From Gryllotalpicola protaetiae (GTDB lineage Bacteria > Actinomycetota > Actinomycetes > Actinomycetales > Microbacteriaceae): DNA of 64,000 nt. Positions 36,529 to 45,132 of the stretch are shown in pieces. The notes beneath the pieces were generated by a model. That model did no database searches and was not told where the DNA came from. It saw only the letters and a list, made by a program, of their open reading frames with translations. Numbering within the stretch: the first letter of the stretch is position 1; each line of letters opens with the position of its first letter. The DNA lies in the NCBI RefSeq assembly GCF_003627055.1, contig NZ_CP032624.1, positions 1,116,001-1,180,000 on the forward strand. The letters run 5' to 3'. The position numbers were made by a program, and so were the translations under genes.

Positions 36529-37800
36529 ATGAGCGTCGCCGACACCTTCACCTCGCGTCTTGCGTCGCTCTCGACGCGCTCGATGCGCTACATCGAGCCC
36601 GTCACGCGCGCGGCGGCGCCGGTCGCGCGCGCCAGCCGTACGGCAGCGGGCGCGGTGCCGATGCCCGGGCGCATTGTGATCGGCGGTGCGATCGGATGCC
36701 TGATCGCCGGCTTCCTCCTCCACTGGTCCGAGCTCGTGTTCATCGGCGCGACGCTGGCCGCCGCCCTGGCGATCGCCTCGGTGTATGCGATCGGCCGCAC
36801 CACCTACGCGGTGACCGTCGAGCTCAACCCTCGCCGGGTCGTCGTCGGCGGGCGGGCGCTCGGGCGCATCGGTGTCACGAATTCGGGAACCCGGCCCGTG
36901 TTCGGCAGCCGCATCGAGCTGCCGGTCGGCGTCGCCAACGCCGAGTTCCAGGTGCCGCGGCTCGCCCCCGGGCAGGAGCACGAGGACCTGTTCGCCGTGC
37001 CGACGCAGCGGCGCGCCCTGATCCTTGCCGGGCCGGCCACCTCGGTGCGCGGCGACCAGCTGGGGCTGCTGCGCCGCACCCAGAACTGGACCGACCGCAT
37101 CGAGCTGTTCGTGCACCCCGTCACCACGCGGCTGAAGGCATCCGCTCAGGGCCTCGTGCGCGACCTCGAGGGGCAGCCGACCAAGACCATCACCAACAGC
37201 GACCTCGCATTCCACGCGCTGCGGCCGTACGAGCAGGGCGACTCGATGCGCAATGTGCACTGGCGCACCTCAGCGCGCACCGGTCAGCTGATGGTGCGGC
37301 AGTACCAGGAGACCCGACGCTCGCAGATGCTGCTCGTGCTGGGCGCCGACGCCGCGCACTATGCGAGCGGCGACGAGTTCGAGCTGGCGGTGTCCGTACT
37401 GGCATCCGTCGGCCTGCATGTCATCGGCGAAGAGAGCCAGATCACCGCAGGGTGGGACGGCGGGGTGCTGCACACGGGCTCGCCGGTCTCGCTGCTCGAC
37501 GACTCGTGCCGCGTCGACCCGGTCAGGCGCGGCGCGAAGCCGCTGCGCGAGGTGGTCCGCGCCCTCGCGGCGCGCCGCGCGCAGCCGAGCGTCGTGCTGC
37601 TCGTGGTCGGCTCGCAGACGCCCGCTGCCGAGTTGCGGGCCGTCGCGACGCTGTTCAATCACGACACCGTGTTCACTGCGGTGCGAGCCGACCTCGGCGG
37701 CGAAGCCGTCATGCGCCGCTCCGGCCCCGTGACCGTCGCGTCGATCGCCGCTCTGCGTGAGCTGCCGCTCATGCTGTCGCGTCTGGGGACCCGCCAATGA
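36529..37800 (+). CDS. DUF58 domain-containing protein
   Basis: The 423-residue protein has two N-terminal transmembrane helices (about 45-90), a beta-rich middle, and the hallmark DUF58 motif LRPYEQGDSMRNVHWRTSAR followed by a VWA-like domain. It is expected to partner with the MoxR ATPase just upstream. The stop codon overlaps the start of the transglutaminase-like gene by four bases (ATGA). Confidence 0.92.
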   Translation: MSVADTFTSRLASLSTRSMRYIEPVTRAAAPVARASRTAAGAVPMPGRIVIGGAIGCLIAGFLLHWSELVFIGATLAAALAIASVYAIGRTTYAVTVELNPRRVVVGGRALGRIGVTNSGTRPVFGSRIELPVGVANAEFQVPRLAPGQEHEDLFAVPTQRRALILAGPATSVRGDQLGLLRRTQNWTDRIELFVHPVTTRLKASAQGLVRDLEGQPTKTITNSDLAFHALRPYEQGDSMRNVHWRTSARTGQLMVRQYQETRRSQMLLVLGADAAHYASGDEFELAVSVLASVGLHVIGEESQITAGWDGGVLHTGSPVSLLDDSCRVDPVRRGAKPLREVVRALAARRAQPSVVLLVVGSQTPAAELRAVATLFNHDTVFTAVRADLGGEAVMRRSGPVTVASIAALRELPLMLSRLGTRQ

Positions 37801-40070
37801 GCCGCCGGTTGCTCATCGAGCTCGGCGTGGTCGCCGCCCTCGTCGCGCTCGCCGCCCTCGGCTTCCAGCCGATGTACGGCGGAGCGGTGTTCGCGCTTCC
37901 CGTGTTCGGCGGCCTCGTCGTCGGACTCGGGTCGATCGTGCTGGCCCGCCGGCTGAATCAGACGCTGATCACGGGCGTTGTGATCGCGATCGCCGCATAC
38001 GTCCTTTTCGGCAGTGCGCTGGCGATGCCGACGGCCGCAACCTTCGGTGTGCTGCCGAACCTCGAGACGCTTGACGGCCTCGTACGCGGTGCGGTCTTCG
38101 GCTGGTCCGACGCCGTCACCCTCACGGTTCCGCTCGAGGCGCCTCCGTACATTCCCGTTCTGGCATATTTCGCGACCTGGGCGTGCGCCGTGATCACGGG
38201 CGCGATCGTCGCCTACTGGCCGGTGCGGCAGGGTTCGGGCTCGGCGCTGCGGCGCGTCGTCGCGACGGCGGTGCCACTCGCTCTGCTGATCGCCACCATT
38301 GTGCTCGGCACGCACCTCACGTTCCTCGCGGGCGCGCGGGGCGTGCTGTTCACGGCGATCGCACTGGTCTGGGTCTGCTCGCGCGCCGGGTCGGATGCCG
38401 CGGCGAACGTCGCGTCACGCAGCGCCGCCGCGCGCCGCAGGCTCATCGGCGTCGGCACCGTCGTGCTCGGAGCGCTCATCGCGGGAAGCCTCGTCGGCGC
38501 GGTCGTGCAGCCGGCGACGGCGAAGCGCGTGGTCGCCCGCGACGAGATCGTGCCGCCGTTCGACCCGCTCGACTACCCGAGCCCGCTCGCTGCGTTCCGG
38601 CACTATGTCAACGACCAGACCAAGACGACGCTGTTCACGGAAGACGGGCTCACGCCCGGCTCGTACGTGCGCATCGCCACGATGGACAGCTGGGACGGCG
38701 TGGTCTGGAACGTGTCGCGCGACGCGGGCACCGCTGACGGCTCCGGCGCCTTCCGGCTGCTCGGCACCGATCTGCCGCAGCCGAAGCTGTTCACCCCGGG
38801 CGCGACCACGAAGGCGAACATCACGATCAAAGGCTATTCCGGCGTCTGGCTGCCCGACGCCAGCTACCCGACGGGGCTGTCGCTCGAAGGGCCCGACGCG
38901 TCCAAGCTCTCGCAGAATCTGCGCGTCAACACCGAGACCGGCACGGTCGCGCTGACCTCAGGGGTGAAGTCGGGCCTCAGCTACGACCTCGACGTCACAG
39001 CGCTCGAGGTGCCGAACGACAAAGCGCTCGCCGCCATCCCCGCGGCGCGCGTCGACGCGCCGACCATGGCGAGCGTCCCCGACGTCGTCGCGAGCACCGC
39101 CAAGCAGTACGCGGGCGGCGCGACGACCGCACTGCAGACCCTGGACAACCTGCAGAAGTCCCTCGTCAACCAGGGCTACCTGAGCCACGGCCGCGCGAGC
39201 GACCCGGTGCCCTCCCGAGCGGGTGAGGGCGCCGACCGCGTCGAGCAGCTGCTCACCCAGTCGCCGATGGTCGGCGACCAGGAGCAGTACGTCACCGCGT
39301 TCGCGCTCATGGCGCACTCGCTCGGCTATCCCGTGCGGGTCGTGCTCGGCGCCAAGGTTCCGAAGAAGGCCGGCCTGGTGCCAGTCACGGGTAACGATGT
39401 CACCGCCTGGGACGAAGTGGCATTCGAGGGCGTCGGCTGGGTTCCGTTCTTCCCGACGCCGACGAAGACGGACGCCCCGAAGGACCAGACCGTCAAGCCG
39501 AAGATCATCCCCCAGCCCCAGGTGCGCCAGCCTCCGCGCGATCACCCGAAGGACGACCAGCTGCTCACCCCGGTGCAGACCAAGGACCAGGACAAGAAGA
39601 AGACCCAGGACGGCCTTCAGATCCCCGCGTGGGCGTATTGGGCGGGCGGCAGCCTGCTCCTGCTGCTCGCGATCGTCTTCCTGCCTCTGCTCGTCGTGTG
39701 GCTGCTGCGCAAGCGGCGGCGCAGAAAGCGCGCGGGCGGCCCGGTCGACCGGCGAGCGGCCGGTGCATGGGCAGAGCTGGCGAGCGGATTCCGCGAGCTG
39801 GGCCTCGACCGCCCCGGCCACGTCGCCACCCGCACGCAACTCGTGCGCCACTACGAGACGTCGGGCGACGCATCGGGCGTCGCCGTCCAGCCCGGCGTCC
39901 TCGGACCGCTCGCGCGCCGCGTCGACCATGCCGTGTTCTCGGCCGGCCAGCTCGCCGACGAGACGGCCGACGCGCTCTGGAAGGACGTCGACGGCGTTCT
40001 GACGCACGCCCGCGGCGGTCTCGGCTGGGTGCGCCGCAGGCTCTCCGACTACCGTTACAGCCGAAGCTAG
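37797..40070 (+). CDS. Transglutaminase-like (TgpA-type) membrane protein lacking the catalytic triad
   Basis: The product is 757 residues with about six N-terminal helices, an extracytoplasmic transglutaminase-like domain (about 430-560), and a last transmembrane helix near 615-635 followed by a basic cytoplasmic tail. The fold motifs are clear but the catalytic residues are changed: where active members have Cys in GxCEQ this has Gln495 (VGDQEQYVTAF), the HAW position is Thr536 (VTAWDEV), and the DPTP Asp is Phe552 (FFPTP). All three triad residues are thus lost, so it is probably a pseudoenzyme acting as a scaffold or binding domain in the MoxR-DUF58 complex. Confidence 0.88.
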   Translation: MSRRLLIELGVVAALVALAALGFQPMYGGAVFALPVFGGLVVGLGSIVLARRLNQTLITGVVIAIAAYVLFGSALAMPTAATFGVLPNLETLDGLVRGAVFGWSDAVTLTVPLEAPPYIPVLAYFATWACAVITGAIVAYWPVRQGSGSALRRVVATAVPLALLIATIVLGTHLTFLAGARGVLFTAIALVWVCSRAGSDAAANVASRSAAARRRLIGVGTVVLGALIAGSLVGAVVQPATAKRVVARDEIVPPFDPLDYPSPLAAFRHYVNDQTKTTLFTEDGLTPGSYVRIATMDSWDGVVWNVSRDAGTADGSGAFRLLGTDLPQPKLFTPGATTKANITIKGYSGVWLPDASYPTGLSLEGPDASKLSQNLRVNTETGTVALTSGVKSGLSYDLDVTALEVPNDKALAAIPAARVDAPTMASVPDVVASTAKQYAGGATTALQTLDNLQKSLVNQGYLSHGRASDPVPSRAGEGADRVEQLLTQSPMVGDQEQYVTAFALMAHSLGYPVRVVLGAKVPKKAGLVPVTGNDVTAWDEVAFEGVGWVPFFPTPTKTDAPKDQTVKPKIIPQPQVRQPPRDHPKDDQLLTPVQTKDQDKKKTQDGLQIPAWAYWAGGSLLLLLAIVFLPLLVVWLLRKRRRRKRAGGPVDRRAAGAWAELASGFRELGLDRPGHVATRTQLVRHYETSGDASGVAVQPGVLGPLARRVDHAVFSAGQLADETADALWKDVDGVLTHARGGLGWVRRRLSDYRYSRS

Positions 40071-40079
40071 GGGGCCGCG

Positions 40080-40721
40080 ATGTCTGACGACGGATACATC
40101 ACGCCGCCTCCTGGGCTGCTGCCGCCACCGCGCGAGCCCGACGGCGCTCCGCAGCGCGAGCAGGTGCCGGCCGCGCCTGGCGGCATGCCGTTCTTCACCC
40201 CCAGCCCGGGCCCCGGGCACACGACAGGGCCGACAATCCCGAGCTTCCGGCCGTCCGGGCCGATACCCGCCCCTGCGGCACCGCCTGCTCCGCCCGCCCG
40301 GGTGCCCGCGCCGCCGCCGGCGCCTCCGATCGAGCCGGCGGCGGTGACGGAGCAGACGCCGCAGGTGACGCGCCCCGACTCGGTGCCCGGCCCGACCTGG
40401 TCGCTCGTGCTCACCGATGGGTCGGCCCTGCCTCTAGCCGGGGCGACCTTCGTGGGCCGGAATCCGACCGTCACCGCCGCCGCCCCGGGCGCCACGCTGC
40501 TGCCGCTCGCCGACCCCGCCAAGTCGCTGTCGAAGACCCACGCGCTGCTCGTGCCCGAGCTCGACTACCTGATGGTCACCGACCTGCACTCGACGAACGG
40601 TCTCGCGGTGATCGCACCGGGCGGCGCAGTGACCGTGCTCGAGCCAGGGCGCACCTCGCCGGTCGGGTCGGGCTCGCAGCTGCAGCTCGGCTCCTTCACC
40701 GTGACGGTCACGCGTAGCTGA
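40080..40721 (+). CDS. FHA-domain protein with Pro-rich N-terminus
   Basis: The 213-residue cytoplasmic protein has an N-terminal Pro-rich disordered half (residues 1-105) and a C-terminal FHA domain with GRNP, SKTHALL and TDLHSTNGL motifs. It probably binds a phosphothreonine on a component of the operon such as the kinase or the transglutaminase-like protein tail. It closes the rightward operon, nine bases after the transglutaminase-like gene, and a bidirectional terminator follows. Confidence 0.88.
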   Translation: MSDDGYITPPPGLLPPPREPDGAPQREQVPAAPGGMPFFTPSPGPGHTTGPTIPSFRPSGPIPAPAAPPAPPARVPAPPPAPPIEPAAVTEQTPQVTRPDSVPGPTWSLVLTDGSALPLAGATFVGRNPTVTAAAPGATLLPLADPAKSLSKTHALLVPELDYLMVTDLHSTNGLAVIAPGGAVTVLEPGRTSPVGSGSQLQLGSFTVTVTRS

Positions 40722-40735
40722 GGCATCCGCTCAAA

Positions 40736-40771
40736 CGAAAGCGGGACCGGTATGAACCGGTCCCGCTTTCG
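40736..40771. terminator. Bidirectional terminator, perfect 16-bp stem
   Basis: CGAAAGCGGGACCGGT (40736-40751) and ACCGGTCCCGCTTTCG (40756-40771) are perfectly complementary around ATGA. The A/T-rich base of the stem supports termination in both directions. It separates the convergent rightward signalling operon and the leftward WXG100 gene. Confidence 0.92.
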
Positions 40772-40780
40772 TGACTGCGA

Positions 40781-41077
40781 TCAGCCGCCGATGCCCTGGG
40801 CGAGCTGCTGGTCGACGTTCTGCAGTGCGTCGGCCGCCTTGGTCAGGAACTGCGACATACCGTCGAGGCCGTTGACCGCCTGCGTGGTGCCCTTGGTGAA
40901 CTGCTCGTACGAGCTGTGGAAGGCGCCCGACGCGGTGTCGGTCACGAAGCCGCCGCTGACGAGGTTGTTGACGAGGGCCTGGAGCTCGTGCAGCTTCGCG
41001 GTGATGTCGTCCTTGCCAGCGGTGAGACGCTGGGCGGCCGAGGTCATGTCGCCGTAGGTGACGTTCAAGTTAGCCAT
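40781..41077 (-). CDS. WXG100/ESAT-6-like type VII secretion substrate
   Basis: This 98-residue helical hairpin protein matches the WXG100 fold in length and pattern: helix 1 (YGDMTSAAQRLTAGKDDITA), the turn, and helix 2. The WxG turn itself is not conserved; GGFVTDTASGAF replaces it. It should be secreted by the EccC-type system encoded downstream, probably as a dimer. The ATG at 41077 has GGGGAG upstream and gives the usual N-terminus. It has its own palindrome promoter and a 90-nt leader, longer than the other three units, and is probably the most abundant product of the locus. Confidence 0.85.
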   Translation of the reverse strand: MANLNVTYGDMTSAAQRLTAGKDDITAKLHELQALVNNLVSGGFVTDTASGAFHSSYEQFTKGTTQAVNGLDGMSQFLTKAADALQNVDQQLAQGIGG

Positions 41078-41173
41078 GAGTGGTACTCCCCTGTTGGTTG
41101 TCGGCAAGCCCGCGCCACCGAACGGTGTTGTCCGTGAGCGACGGCCCCCTGGCCGACCGGCTTGTTGACATCT

Positions 41174-41217
41174 AAGTTAGCCAACGCACCAGAAGGTGGG
41201 AACGGGGAGCACTCCCC
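41174..41217 (-). promoter_or_regulatory. Palindrome-controlled promoter C of the WXG100 gene
   Basis: Read on the minus strand, GGGGA-GTGC-TCCCC (41217-41204) is followed after exactly 24 bp by the -10 box TAACTT (41179-41174). A GGTGCG hexamer lies 5 nt before the -10 and is shared with promoter B at the same position. TTCCCA is a partial -35. Confidence 0.78.
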
Positions 41218-41248
41218 ATGCCGGCCGGGGCGGATGCCGATCGGCGCC

Positions 41249-42022
41249 CTAATCATCCTTGTCGGGTGCCTGAACCCTGCCTGCCGCGTCGAGCTTGACG
41301 AAGGTGGGCAGCTCGCCGTCCTCCCCGAACACCTGAAGCCGGCGCCAGCCGGCCCTCAGCCGGCCGACCGCGAGCACTCCGAAAGCGGCGGCGAAGATCA
41401 CGACGACGCCGATTCCGACGGGGTTGTGCAGCGGCCAGCGGAACAGGAACACGAGCAGGAATTCGACGTAGCTGAGACACACCAGCCCGAGATAGCTCTG
41501 GAAGTTGATGATCCACGCCCGGGCGTTCACCCGCGTCGCCCAGAGGCTGTATGGGGTGTGCCGTCTCGGCAGCAGCGAAATCGCCACGCCGGTGACGGCT
41601 GCGCCGGGGCCACCTGCGGTGTCGTAGCGCAGATTGGTCCCTGTCAGCTTCTCGTGGCGGAACGACGGCCGCATGGAGCGCGAGAGGGCCAGCGCCGCGA
41701 GCAGGAACGGGCCGAGGGCCATGCCGACGATGGTCAGGGCGAGCCCCCACGTGAGCGGCAGCACGAGCGCGAACACGACGATCGCCGCGAAGGCCTCCTT
41801 CGGGTCGCCTGCCAGGTCGGTCGTCAGCCGGGGCCATGCGCTGAGCGGCCCCTCCGGAACCACGAACCAGCACAGCGCGAGCGCTGCAGCGATCAGCAGG
41901 ATGACGAACCATGCGACCGTGACCAGCGCGTAGCCGAAGGGGCGGAGCGCAACAGCCAGCGGCGATACGCGCGGTCGCGACGAGGCGTCGCGGCCGGCCG
42001 CGACGTTATCGCTGCTCGACAT
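41249..42022 (-). CDS. Integral membrane protein of the type VII locus
   Basis: The 257-residue protein has about four transmembrane helices: near 30-52 (LVTVAWFVILLIAAALALCW), 75-115, 170-190 and 200-220. Its cytoplasmic tail ends DKDD. No family is recognised. It is the last gene of unit B and overlaps the preceding gene by 17 bp. As the only polytopic protein in the leftward half it is a candidate membrane component of the secretion apparatus, or an immunity protein for the effector in the same operon. Confidence 0.7.
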   Translation of the reverse strand: MSSSDNVAAGRDASSRPRVSPLAVALRPFGYALVTVAWFVILLIAAALALCWFVVPEGPLSAWPRLTTDLAGDPKEAFAAIVVFALVLPLTWGLALTIVGMALGPFLLAALALSRSMRPSFRHEKLTGTNLRYDTAGGPGAAVTGVAISLLPRRHTPYSLWATRVNARAWIINFQSYLGLVCLSYVEFLLVFLFRWPLHNPVGIGVVVIFAAAFGVLAVGRLRAGWRRLQVFGEDGELPTFVKLDAAGRVQAPDKDD

Positions 42023-42638
42023 CGGTCTCGGCCTCGGTCTCGATGAGCCGCACCCACTCCAGGGAGCCCATCACAGAGTCGAACAGCTCGATGAACAGCT
42101 CTGGCTCCGGCGCCATCGGCAACGACACGTGCGTGGCGAGCACGGCGTTCCCGCTCGGCGCGGGCGCCCAGTAGTCGATGTCGAGCGATGGCGTCTCGTG
42201 CTCGGTGTACCGTTGCACGCCGGGAACCGCCGTGCGGGCAGCCGGCCCCGAAACAGTCTCGATCGGCGTGCTTCCGTGGAACGCCGCATCCAGCCGCTGC
42301 GCCGGGTCGTCGATGCCGGCGCAGTCGACCGGCCATACGTCGAGGCGGGACATCATCGCGCCGCTGAACGGGATGCCGGGCAGGAGTTCCGTGGCGACTG
42401 CGAACGCGATCGCGCCTGCGGCCTCCGCGTCCTTCGCGGACTTCGTGAGCTCGTCGCGCAGCTGGCGCCGGCGGCTCGCGAGCCGGTCGTTCCTGCCGAC
42501 CTGCTTCCTCACCAGTGCCTGGATCCGCCGCGCACGGTCTTCTCGATCGGCGATCGGGATCCAGTTCCATGAGCCAGGGAGGACGACGCTGAAGACTCTG
42601 TCGTCCGACAGCATCCGCCTCACCTGCATGCCGGTCAC
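42006..42638 (-). CDS. Mog1/LpqN-like fold protein of the type VII locus
   Basis: This 210-residue soluble protein starts at a GTG that overlaps the previous gene by four bases. Its N-terminal FSVVLPGSWNWIPI, the middle helix REDRARRIQALVRKQVG, and the C-terminal DIDYWAPAPSGNAVLATHVS and LFIELFDSVMGSLEWV are all matched in the C-terminal half of the 49655-50734 product. The pattern suggests a Mog1/PsbP-type alpha-beta fold, as in mycobacterial LpqN. A role as an effector chaperone comparable to EspG is inferred from context only. Confidence 0.6.
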   Translation of the reverse strand: MTGMQVRRMLSDDRVFSVVLPGSWNWIPIADREDRARRIQALVRKQVGRNDRLASRRRQLRDELTKSAKDAEAAGAIAFAVATELLPGIPFSGAMMSRLDVWPVDCAGIDDPAQRLDAAFHGSTPIETVSGPAARTAVPGVQRYTEHETPSLDIDYWAPAPSGNAVLATHVSLPMAPEPELFIELFDSVMGSLEWVRLIETEAETDVEQR

Positions 42639-43246
42639 TTGCCCAGGACGACGGTCAACGTGGTCAGGTAGTTCGTGGTGACCTCGACGAAGTCGGCGAA
42701 GTCCGCCAGGTCCTGAGTCGAGAACACGATCTCGAAGTCCTCCGACGACTGCGGCGGGAACACGCGGTAGACGGCGCGGGCCTCGCTGTGCGGCACTTCC
42801 TCGCCCCCCGGCGCGTAGGTGATGAGGTAGTAGGCGCAGGCCATCGGACCCGCGTCGACCTCGGCCGTCCAGCTGCGGACGACGTCATAGGACTGTTCGA
42901 TGGTGCCATCGGCCTCTTCGGCGGCGAGCACGGCCGCGTAGCTCTCCGGGCCCGCGTCGTGGCGCGGCCGGATGGCCATGGTGAGAGTGCACCTGACGTG
43001 GTCAGGCGCGGTCTCGGGGATCCAGACCAACGACTGGGAGCCGAGCTCGTCCAGTTCGGCGACGCGCGACTGGATGACACCGAGCTGGTACTCGAGCGGC
43101 TCGCGCTGTGCGGCGGTCAGGCCGAGAGCGCCCGCCACGCTCGCCGGCCAGTCCTGCGAACCGGCATCGACACCCTGCCAGCCCGGGTCCAGTCCCATGT
43201 CGAAGTCTGCGATCGGCCGCGGTCTCGCTTTGCCGAACAGTGCCAT
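42635..43246 (-). CDS. Conserved small protein of the type VII locus
   Basis: This 203-residue soluble protein has no signal peptide and no recognised family. Its C-terminal RVFPPQSSEDFEIVFSTQDL, then FADFVEVTTNYLTTLTVV resembles the end of the neighbouring Mog1-like protein, so it may be a divergent member of the same family. It is translated four bases overlapping with the 42006-42638 gene and follows the effector gene by 13 bp. Chaperone or immunity function is possible. Confidence 0.6.
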   Translation of the reverse strand: MALFGKARPRPIADFDMGLDPGWQGVDAGSQDWPASVAGALGLTAAQREPLEYQLGVIQSRVAELDELGSQSLVWIPETAPDHVRCTLTMAIRPRHDAGPESYAAVLAAEEADGTIEQSYDVVRSWTAEVDAGPMACAYYLITYAPGGEEVPHSEARAVYRVFPPQSSEDFEIVFSTQDLADFADFVEVTTNYLTTLTVVLGK

Positions 43247-43259
43247 GTCTCTCCTTCGA

Positions 43260-44693
43260 TCAGCCCGACCACTTCCAGTCGTCGTGCACGAGCTTCGGTA
43301 CGGTCGTCACCAGGTCTCGGGTCGGTCCGAACGTGGTGCCTGTGACTTTACCCAGCGGGTCACTGATCAGCGAAGGCACCGCGTTCGGCTTCCCGAAGGC
43401 GTCGACGCCGAACATCTCGTTCCCCTCGTAGAGCGAAAGCGCGAGCGCGGGCTTGACGAACTGCGGGGAATGCAGCAGCTCAGGATTCTTGGCGACGAGC
43501 CGAGCGATCTGCACGTAGTCATCGCTGAGACCGGCGATCACTCGCGGGTTCGGGATGACGCCCTTGATCCACGCCTGCTTCACTGCGTCACCGACCGACG
43601 TCGGCCTGAGCTTGGCGATGTCGGCCATGGAGAGCTTCGGCTGGAACTTCGCCAGGGAGTCCTTGAACATGCTCCTGGTCCATGCCTTGCTGAACATCTT
43701 CACTCGCGAGGTCGACGAGGGGCGCAGCTTCCCTGCGATCGTCTCGCCCTCGCGAACGTTGAGGATGCTGCGCATGCTGCGCATCTCGGACACCTTGTCG
43801 GCGGTCCGCTCGAGCTTGCCGACCCGCGACACGTTCTTGATGATCGCGACCGACTTCAGGCCCTTCGCGATGCGCGCGAAGGCGGCGGCGCCGACGAAGC
43901 TGAGCACCACCCCGCCCGCCGCGAGCAGCACGTCCCACCAGCTGCCGTCGCCCTGGATCACATTGACGATGGAGTCGATCAGATCGAGCAGCGCACCGAT
44001 GGCTGCGAGCACGAGCAGCGCTTGCCCCAGGAACGGGACCCAGGCCAGAAAGATGGCCAGGATGCCGGCCCACTTGCACACCGCTTTGAACGCCGTGTAC
44101 AGATCGGAGCCCCAGTTGTCCCACCAGCTGTCCTTGAGACCGTGGTTCGACGGTCCGTTGACGACGTCGTCGATCGCACCGGCCGCGGTGCGCGCTGCCG
44201 CATTCTTGCGGTCCACGGCGTCATGCCATCTGGCCTTGGCTGCGTCGAGGGCGTGACTCGCGGCGCTGGCGGCGTCGTCTGCCCTGTCCGCCGCCGTGGC
44301 GGCAGCCGCCTTGTCTGCGTCTGCAGCAGAATCGGCCGCCTGATGCGCCGTCGCTGCCGCGCGGTCGGCCTGATCCGCGTCGCCCTGCTGCTGCGCGATG
44401 TCGGCGATCGCCGCGTTCGCGTCCTGCTGCGCCTGATCCAGCGCGCCAGCATAGACGGAGAGCGCCTGCGCGGTCTTGTCGTAACGGTCGTATGCCTTCG
44501 AGATGTCGTCGGCGACATCCTCCGACTTGTCCTTGAGCGCGTCGATGGCCGTGCTGCGCATCCGCTCGTTCGTGATCGCGGTCAGGGTCTGCACGGCCTG
44601 GGCGATGTCTCGTGCAACCTGCTCGTAATGGGCTGCCTGCTGCCGGAGATAGCCGGGGTCGCCGGTCAGCGGCTGGAACTCTGTGTCGGCCAT
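43260..44693 (-). CDS. Putative type VII-secreted effector, unknown C-terminal domain
   Basis: The 477-residue protein has an N-terminal WXG/LXG-like coiled-coil region (1-180, very Ala/Asp-rich), the motif GLKDSWWDNWG (about residues 185-195), a hydrophobic central block of about 90 residues, and a C-terminal variable domain (about 320-477). The motif and hydrophobic block are shared with the 51449-52891 product, while the C-termini are unrelated, a polymorphic toxin layout. I do not recognise the tail (ending HDDWKWSG). It follows a WXG-like gene by 8 bp. The two downstream Mog1-like genes are candidate chaperones or immunity factors. Confidence 0.72.
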   Translation of the reverse strand: MADTEFQPLTGDPGYLRQQAAHYEQVARDIAQAVQTLTAITNERMRSTAIDALKDKSEDVADDISKAYDRYDKTAQALSVYAGALDQAQQDANAAIADIAQQQGDADQADRAAATAHQAADSAADADKAAAATAADRADDAASAASHALDAAKARWHDAVDRKNAAARTAAGAIDDVVNGPSNHGLKDSWWDNWGSDLYTAFKAVCKWAGILAIFLAWVPFLGQALLVLAAIGALLDLIDSIVNVIQGDGSWWDVLLAAGGVVLSFVGAAAFARIAKGLKSVAIIKNVSRVGKLERTADKVSEMRSMRSILNVREGETIAGKLRPSSTSRVKMFSKAWTRSMFKDSLAKFQPKLSMADIAKLRPTSVGDAVKQAWIKGVIPNPRVIAGLSDDYVQIARLVAKNPELLHSPQFVKPALALSLYEGNEMFGVDAFGKPNAVPSLISDPLGKVTGTTFGPTRDLVTTVPKLVHDDWKWSG

Positions 44694-44701
44694 CTCGCCG
44701 G

Positions 44702-45028
44702 CTAGCTCTTCACCCGGGGCGCGGCTGCGGGGCCGGCATCCGCACTCGTCTGCAATGCCCTGGCAAGGCCGGCGTCGACCTGCGTGAAACCGTCAGAGAT
44801 CGCTTTCACCTGGTCGCGAAGCGCCGTGACGTTGCCGTTCATCTTCTCCCGCTTGTCGTTCCACGAGTGCGCGAAGTCGCGGACCTTGCCGCCGAGGTCG
44901 TCGTGGCCCGTCGCATCCGCAAGCGAATCGCTCAGCTTGTCGGCGCCCTCGAACTCTCTGGCCACCGCGCTCAGTTCGTCATAGAGCGCTCTGAGTCTCT
45001 GCAGATCGAGCTGAAGATCGTGTCCCAT
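44702..45028 (-). CDS. WXG-like small protein, paralogue of the 52905 gene
   Basis: The product is 108 residues from the ATG at 45028, preceded by GGGGGAC in the same layout as the leader of the gene at 53189; the frame also permits an ATG at 45040. The core VRDFAHSWNDKREKMNGNV matches the paralogue's VRDFAHKWDDKRKAMTGDI. It forms a helical hairpin of the type expected for a WXG100-like partner of the large effector that follows. It is the first gene of unit B under its own palindrome promoter. Confidence 0.78.
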   Translation of the reverse strand: MGHDLQLDLQRLRALYDELSAVAREFEGADKLSDSLADATGHDDLGGKVRDFAHSWNDKREKMNGNVTALRDQVKAISDGFTQVDAGLARALQTSADAGPAAAPRVKS

Positions 45029-45072
45029 TGCGTCCCCCATGTCACCCGGCCCCTCCCCCGGGACCTGTCTTC

Positions 45073-45116
45073 AACCTACTGGGCGCACCGGACGACAGCG
45101 ACGGGGAGCACTCCCC
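45073..45116 (-). promoter_or_regulatory. Palindrome-controlled promoter B of the first effector operon
   Basis: On the minus strand GGGGA-GTGC-TCCCC (45116-45103) is followed after exactly 24 bp by TAGGTT (45078-45073). The 7-bp flank ATGGGGA and the GGTGCG hexamer 5 nt before the -10 are identical to promoter C. The region lies in the 104-bp gap between the eccC stop and the 44702-45028 gene, so unit B has its own start. Confidence 0.8.
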
Positions 45117-45132
45117 ATCGGTGCCTCCCCGG

